From the NCBI GenBank assembly GCA_907164885.2, contig OU015496.1:187077281-187141280 (forward strand): DNA of 64,000 bases. The letters are read 5' to 3'. A program made the translations under genes and the position numbers. Each line of letters starts with the position of its first letter. Within the stretch, counting starts at the first letter, position 1. The DNA comes from Dolomedes plantarius (Eukaryota; Arthropoda; Arachnida; Araneae; Dolomedidae). The notes below the pieces were generated by a model, which saw only the letters and a program-made list of their open reading frames with translations, searched no databases and was not told the origin of the DNA. Positions 59,447-64,000 of this stretch are shown one piece after another.

Positions 59447-59556
59447 AGCGAATGCCATGTTACGTGCTGATCAAATGAGGACACAAGAAGCATATAATAT
59501 TTATATTATATGCTTCTTGTGTCCTCATTTGATCAGCACGTAACATGGCATTCGCT
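59447..59556. repeat. Perfect 110-bp palindrome, 54-bp arms, 2-nt spacer
   Basis: The arm from AGCGAATGCCATGTTACGTG at 59447 to ...CATATAATAT at 59500 is exactly reverse-complemented at 59503-59556; only TT lies between. I found no mismatch. The arms have no match elsewhere in the window that I noticed. Confidence 0.97.
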
Positions 59557-59698
59557 GCTCAAACTAGCGGTGGGATATCTGAAGCTTGCTCGTAACCCGA
59601 ATTTTAGCTCGTGACTCGAAGCAAAAAAATCTGCCGAGAGAATGCTCGTATCTCAAAAAACTCGTAAGTCGTGACACTCGTAAGTCGAGGTACCACTG
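59557..59698. mobile_element. pogo-like element, right end only
   Basis: The reverse complement of the right terminus is CAGTGGTACCTCGACTTACG, followed by TA. Subterminal CTCGTAAGTC, CTCGTATCTC, CTCGTAACCC repeats precede it. The left end is missing; the palindrome lies just upstream. Confidence 0.5.
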
Positions 59699-59700
59699 TA

Positions 59701-60096
59701 ATAGGAATCCATTCGCAAGTTGTCCTTAGATCCAATAAACAGGACAGTTTTGAAATTAGGCGATTGTATCTGCATTCTTTCGCCTTTAATTATAAATATA
59801 CCTCAGTATTATCAGCATTTTATATCTTGTCATAAAACTCAGAATCATTATTTTCGATCTGAAAAAAAAAAGTTTATTGCAAAAGGAATAATCAAAGTTG
59901 AAAGAGACGTTGCTCTTTGTGCCACGCGCGCCTGCTGGTGTTCCAAAAATTGACTCTCCCGCTGAAGGGTTAAGGAAAGTGAGTTCCGGTCGAAAAAAAA
60001 TTCGCCCACCACTGGCCTAGTGTATTGACGCGTATCAAACATTCATAATTAGCTCATCAAATATTCATACCTAGCTATATGTTTAATATTTAGTTG
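59701..60096. other. Non-coding, no gene seen
   Basis: Short overlapping frames only. Confidence 0.5.
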
Positions 60097-60104
60097 ATTT
60101 ATGA

Positions 60105-60282
60105 CAGTGACGTAGCGAGCATAACCGAAGCCCGGGTCACGATACTTTTTTGGTGCCCCCCGAAAAACATATAGTAATATAATATATAGAATTAGTTAAA
60201 AAGATAGACCGTTTTGCGCCCCTCTGCGAGTGGCGCCCGGGGCATGATAGACCCCCCTTGCCCCCCTCTCGCTACGCCACTG
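60105..60282 (+). mobile_element. hAT MITE, CAGTGGCGTAGCG family, one internal unit
   Basis: CAGTGACGTAGCGAGCATAA at the left and CAGTGGCGTAGCGAGAGGGG in reverse complement at the right are flanked by an exact ATTTATGA duplication (60097-60104, 60283-60290). Only one AAAACATATAGTAATATAA unit is present, against five and six in the other copies. Confidence 0.92.
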
Positions 60283-60290
60283 ATTTATGA

Positions 60291-60917
60291 AGAAGAAATA
60301 TCGCCTCAGTATGTTACAATCACTAGAGAAGGGACACCCTTTAATTTTTTTTTTCTTTTCTTTATAATTTCGTGGGTCCCTCCTGGGTCTGCGATCTGTA
60401 GTTTCGGAACAACTGTTATAGATTTATCTAAAAGGGCAGCAGTGGAAAGTTCAAACTCCAATCTCATTTCAATTGAAAGAACCATGCGTGCGGAATGAAA
60501 GTGTACCCAAATATTGAAAAGTTAAAATACCATCTGGCTAGAATAAATTAGCTTTGAAATAGACTTTCGAGGCCATTAAAAAAAGTTTCAATTGTGCGTT
60601 TAATTGCCTTATACGATCATTAAAACGCATTTTAATGCTTTTCGACTTTTTTTAACATTTCATTTCGCGCTAACGATTGCCTCTCGCTTGCCAGCCTTTT
60701 CTTCCCCGAAAGTCGCTCATATCCGGTGTCTGGAGGCAGGCGCGGGAAAATAATTTGGCCCTTCTTCCGTTCTTTACGTCGAATGAACTTTAAAATTAAA
60801 CTTGTTTTAGATTCATTTATGTAAGGTAGGTTTAAAGGAATACACTCTGGCTTTAGATAATTATCTTCATGCCCTTAATTTATATATCGTTATGTCGCTG
60901 TATTTACAATATAGTGT
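60291..60917. other. Non-coding, no gene seen
   Basis: AT-rich with T-runs, no element ends. Confidence 0.5.
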
Positions 60918-61960
60918 GACATCATAGTAGGCAGGTAGGCTATTCTCTGAGGCTTTTTAAAAATTACTAAATTCGGGACCAAGAAAGACAGTCCTGATTG
61001 TAAATGATAAGGCTACATCTTAAAACAAAAACTTAACAAAAATTTAATAACAAAGAAAATTAACATTAACCAAGTACAGCATAATTAAATGAATTTGAAC
61101 TTAAGTGCAGATTTAACAGCGCGTTCCGAGACCCGGATAGCGTCTTCACAGGAGCTTAAAAACACGACCGCATGGTCTGGCCGTTATAAGGGGGATTCTC
61201 TTGAAAATAACAGTCTCTCGCATACATACTCTGCTTGAAGTCTTCTTCGGTGGCGGCCGTCTTCTTAGAAATTGTTTTCCCGTCTTCTTAGAAAATGAGC
61301 GGGAACCGGTAGATTAGCGAGTGACAGCAGTTCTTAACGGCGAATATTCCGGCAAACTTTATTACGCTATAGTGTCAAACTCGCATTGAGTTATTTCTAA
61401 TAGCGCATACAGATTGGTACAGCGTTCTCTGCATCTGCCAGTGATTTATGTCTCTCTGTACTCTGTTCTATGCGGTGGATCGCCTCCTCTGGCGGTCCAT
61501 CAAAGAAAGAGAGTGGGGTCAGCGGGTCAAATGGTGTCGAGCGGGGTCGGGGGAGACACCAGATCAAAGAGCGGGAATGGGATGGTTCTAAATACCGTGT
61601 CTAATGTTACCGTGACTAATGTGATGACAGGAGTCGGGGAGAGAACTCTGTACCAATGTATATGCACCATAAGAGAGACAGTTTTACGAGGCGATGGGAG
61701 AGGCTTCTGTTTTTCAAAACAGATATTTCCACATCTTGCTCGGGAAACCGATATCCTGGGCTTAACTTTCAGGCCGAAAATTCTGGCGGCATTTACTGGT
61801 ATCGGTTTTTTAATCCGCTCGGAATCCACACACGTGTTCAAAACGATGGGAACTGGAAAATGGTACTCCGATAAGCACGCAGCTGCGTTCGTGCACACTG
61901 TGAGGTCTTACGAAAAATAACCCCATACTTTCATGACGCTACATTATGCTTATGCAAGTT
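60918..61960. repeat. Unclassified long repeat Q, copy 2
   Basis: Contains in order GAGGCTTTTTAAAAATTACT, ACCAAGAAAGACAGTCCT, TAAAACAAAAACTTAACAAA, CAGGAGCTTAAAAACACG and GGGCTTAACTTTCAGGCCG with TTCTGGCGGCATTTACTGG, as in copy 1 (8945-9600). A 168-codon plus frame (61414-61920) and a 123-codon minus frame overlap inside it; neither has a known domain. Longer than copy 1, so copy 1 is probably internally deleted. Confidence 0.55.
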
Positions 61961-62544
61961 GCGCATCCCTCATCCGAAAGCCCGATTTCCTAAACTTTCT
62001 AACAGTATCCGAAACTCTTTCGAAGTCGGCGGAAATCTGAAACTCTTTTTTTCTCGGTGTGATGCAACCATCACAAAAGCAGTTTGTAACCATCCGTAGG
62101 CGAGCCAGACCAATATGCATTACTCGGTGCGTGTTTTGTTCATTGTGTTCTTTCTCTACTTGGCCAAATAATATATTGTGTAAAATGTCTATAATGGCTT
62201 CAGATACACCTCTGAATAACTAAATGCGCTTATGTTTAGTTTTGATTTAACACAATAAGGTGCAGTTACCTCGGCAATGATCAAGAGGCCAGCTACTCGG
62301 CTCAAGTGAACGGCTTGCGGCGAATCTCTGACGGACGTGAAAGCAACTGGTGATCCGCGAAATTTGTTATTGACACACAACTTTATTGACGAGACTGAGG
62401 AGTGTTTTTTTTAACTTCTGGTCTATTCGTTATCGGTGTTTTTGCCAGATCTCGGAGCCAAGGTTTTCGAAACCAGTAGATATCCATTGCTGCCTAAAAG
62501 TCAATGGGGGACCAGTCATCAGTCATAATTTTTAACTTTCACGT
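61961..62544. other. Non-coding, no gene seen
   Basis: Unique sequence without assignable features. Confidence 0.5.
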
Positions 62545-62552
62545 ATCCTATC

Positions 62553-63393
62553 TAGGGATGCGACATCGATGTCGATGTTTTAAACATCGAGTTATTGAAG
62601 CCGATGTTTTTTTAACATCGATGTTTTGTGCTCGATGTTTTACGTTGTCTCGATGTTTTTTTATTAATGAAAAAGTACCATAATAAAAATAAATTTACCA
62701 CGTAGCATAATTTTCACACTCAGTAAATGTAAGTCTGAATTCTGAAAAGGACGAATACAAAAGGGGGACAGAAAAATGGCAATCAGAAAAATGGCAATCA
62801 GCAACCAATGAACCAATAAAAGCGTTTGGAATGTTCTCGACACTCCAGAACCTACCATGGGGTTTTACTTTACAAATAGTATATACACGAGAGCAGCTAT
62901 TTAAGTTTTTGTTTTTTTTCTGGTTTTATATAAGTTGACGTTAATATTATTAGTAAGATGCCTCCCAAAAGTACCATTTGAAAATATTTTTGCAAAACCT
63001 CTAACAAATTGGCGAAATGCAATACTTGTCTTAAGGGCCTCAAAACTTCTGGCAATACCACGAATTTATCTGGACATTTGAAGGCAAAACATGGCGATAT
63101 TTACAACGAGAATTTTGAGTCATCAATATAGCCCAAGGCAAAAGAAACCAAGTTTTTGTCATTTGTGTCAGCCCAATCACAGAGTAAAATTAAATCTCCC
63201 CCCCCCCCACGACTAACCGAAGTAAAATTAATGTTAGAGGTTACTAAACCAGTTTTAAAAATTGGATGTTCTAAAACATCGATGTTTAAAAACATCGATG
63301 GTTTTTGGGCGATGTTTTATTAGCATCGATGATTTAATATTGAATATTGATGTTTCAAAACATCGATGTTTTGTTGTCGATGTCGCATCCCTA
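62553..63393 (+). mobile_element. hAT element, TAGGGATGCGACATCGA ends
   Basis: TAGGGATGCGACATCGA is a perfect 17-bp terminal inverted repeat. The octamer ATCCTATC is exactly duplicated (62545-62552, 63394-63401). Both subterminal regions are packed with the palindromic motif ACATCGATGTTT. The interior carries the first part of a hAT transposase. Confidence 0.97.
62958..63131 (+). pseudogene. zf-BED N-terminal part of a hAT transposase
   Basis: The frame from the ATG at 62958 reads MPPKSTI, a TGA stop, KYFCKTSNKLAKCNTCLKGL, then KTSGNTTNLSGHLKAKHGD, to a TAG at 63129. CNTC followed by HLKAKH is the C-x2-C...H-x4-H signature of a BED zinc finger, the DNA-binding domain at the N-terminus of many hAT transposases. 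After a frameshift, FVSAQSQSKIKSPPPPRLTE resembles the linker that follows. The RNase-H-like catalytic domain and the dimerisation region are deleted, so the element kept its ends and its DNA-binding part only. Confidence 0.85.
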
Positions 63394-63401
63394 ATCCTAT
63401 C

Positions 63402-63797
63402 AGTTTTCACTACTGCCATCACTGAGAAGGATTAAGGTCTTATTCACTTTGATTGAACCCATAAGCGCTTCTTAGCGTTTGGTTACACTGTTGGCTCCAA
63501 GATTGTATATATCAGGGGTGGCCAACAAGTCGATCGCGAAGCCAATTTTGGTCGATCGCTTAACTTAGAAACCGAATAGACAACAAGATAAATAGAGCAC
63601 TAATGGTGGCCGATGAATTGAGTTCTGTGATTGGTTAAAGTTTTTGAGGCTGACTCTACGTAACGCTCCGGATTCAGCGTACAGGTCGTTACTCGTATCG
63701 AAACTTTAACAAATTACAGACATTAATTTCGTGGTCTGGAGGTGAATGTTTAAGATTATTTCACCACGAGTAACGCTGATGGACTCATTGTGAATAA
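63402..63797. other. Non-coding; hAT end fragment at about 63525
   Basis: CAGGGGTGGCCAACAAGTCG with GATCGCGAAGCC matches the end of the MITE at 35762-35959. No right end or duplication is recognisable. Confidence 0.5.
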
Positions 63798-63933
63798 GGG
63801 CCTGTTCACATTGAATCCGTCAGCGTCAGCGTTAAAGATTCCGTCGTTATGATAGGTTAAATAGGTCAATGTTTGGTATATGATTGGTTAAAAACTGTTA
63901 CGCTGACGCTGACGGATTCTATATGAACAGGCC
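63798..63933. mobile_element. Foldback MITE, GGCCTGTTCACA family, copy 3
   Basis: GGGCCTGTTCACATTGAATC at the left and GGCCTGTTCATATAGAATCC in reverse complement at the right. Both arms then read CGTCAGCGTCAGCG. TAA precedes and TGA follows, a possible degraded 3-bp duplication. Central CCAATCATATACC is retained on the minus strand. Confidence 0.8.
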
Positions 63934-64000
63934 TGACATTCGTTATGAGCCACCAGGGCAGCTCCGGCAAACTTAAAAATCTCTGTAATCTGTTCTCTTC

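Noticed and set aside
61414..61920. 168-codon plus frame and 123-codon minus frame
   Set aside because: Both lie in repeat Q, overlap each other and have no domain. The copy at 8945-9600 does not preserve the frame.

Overview
This window reads as non-genic, repeat-rich nuclear DNA from an animal. It is AT-rich, has long (TA)n and (CA)n arrays, no operons and no long open frames. I found no host protein-coding exon, rRNA or functional tRNA gene that I can defend. The transposon mix (irritans-type mariner, Jockey-type LINE, pogo/Tigger, many hAT/zf-BED elements, Helitrons, tRNA-headed SINEs) fits an arthropod. A chelicerate such as a spider is my guess from overall composition, not a demonstrated assignment. 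The stretch is most likely intergenic or the inside of a long intron.

Layout. 0-10 kb: a pogo/Tigger derivative (1.4-2.0 kb), a TTAA-flanked MITE (4.4-5.1 kb), SINE and Helitron pieces, a CA/TA microsatellite, a broken mariner (7.4-8.9 kb), an unclassified repeat and a Helitron. 10-20 kb: a LINE reverse-transcriptase tail (11.9-12.2 kb), a foldback MITE (12.5 kb), a 4 x 40 bp minisatellite, a composite tRNA-like repeat, a hAT element (14.8-15.5 kb), TA arrays and a SINE. 20-30 kb: a run of hAT elements, several with readable 8-bp target duplications, one carrying two inserted hAT MITEs in opposite orientation. 30-38 kb: a Helitron, the second copy of the composite repeat, SINEs, a pogo-like element, three hAT elements placed end to end and sharing one target octamer, and a long foldback element with a doubled right arm. 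38.1-45.8 kb: a near-identical tandem duplication of about 3.85 kb. 46-54 kb: a hAT element with a nested Helitron, another Helitron, two SINEs and two hATs. 54-64 kb: mostly unique AT-rich DNA, a truncated Helitron, a 110-bp palindrome, a small hAT MITE, an unclassified long repeat, a hAT derivative that keeps only the zf-BED finger, and a small MITE.

Nothing here works as a gene set. The coding remnants (mariner, two pogo C-termini, five hAT pieces, one LINE piece) are broken by stops, frameshifts or deletions. The interest lies in architecture: repeated insertion into the same octamer, internal minisatellite growth inside a MITE family, many perfect short foldbacks, and a tandem duplication whose copies differ, as far as I could compare, only in simple-repeat lengths. 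I did not find a convincing undescribed functional system. All element boundaries, duplications and inverted repeats were read by eye; no alignment or database search was run.
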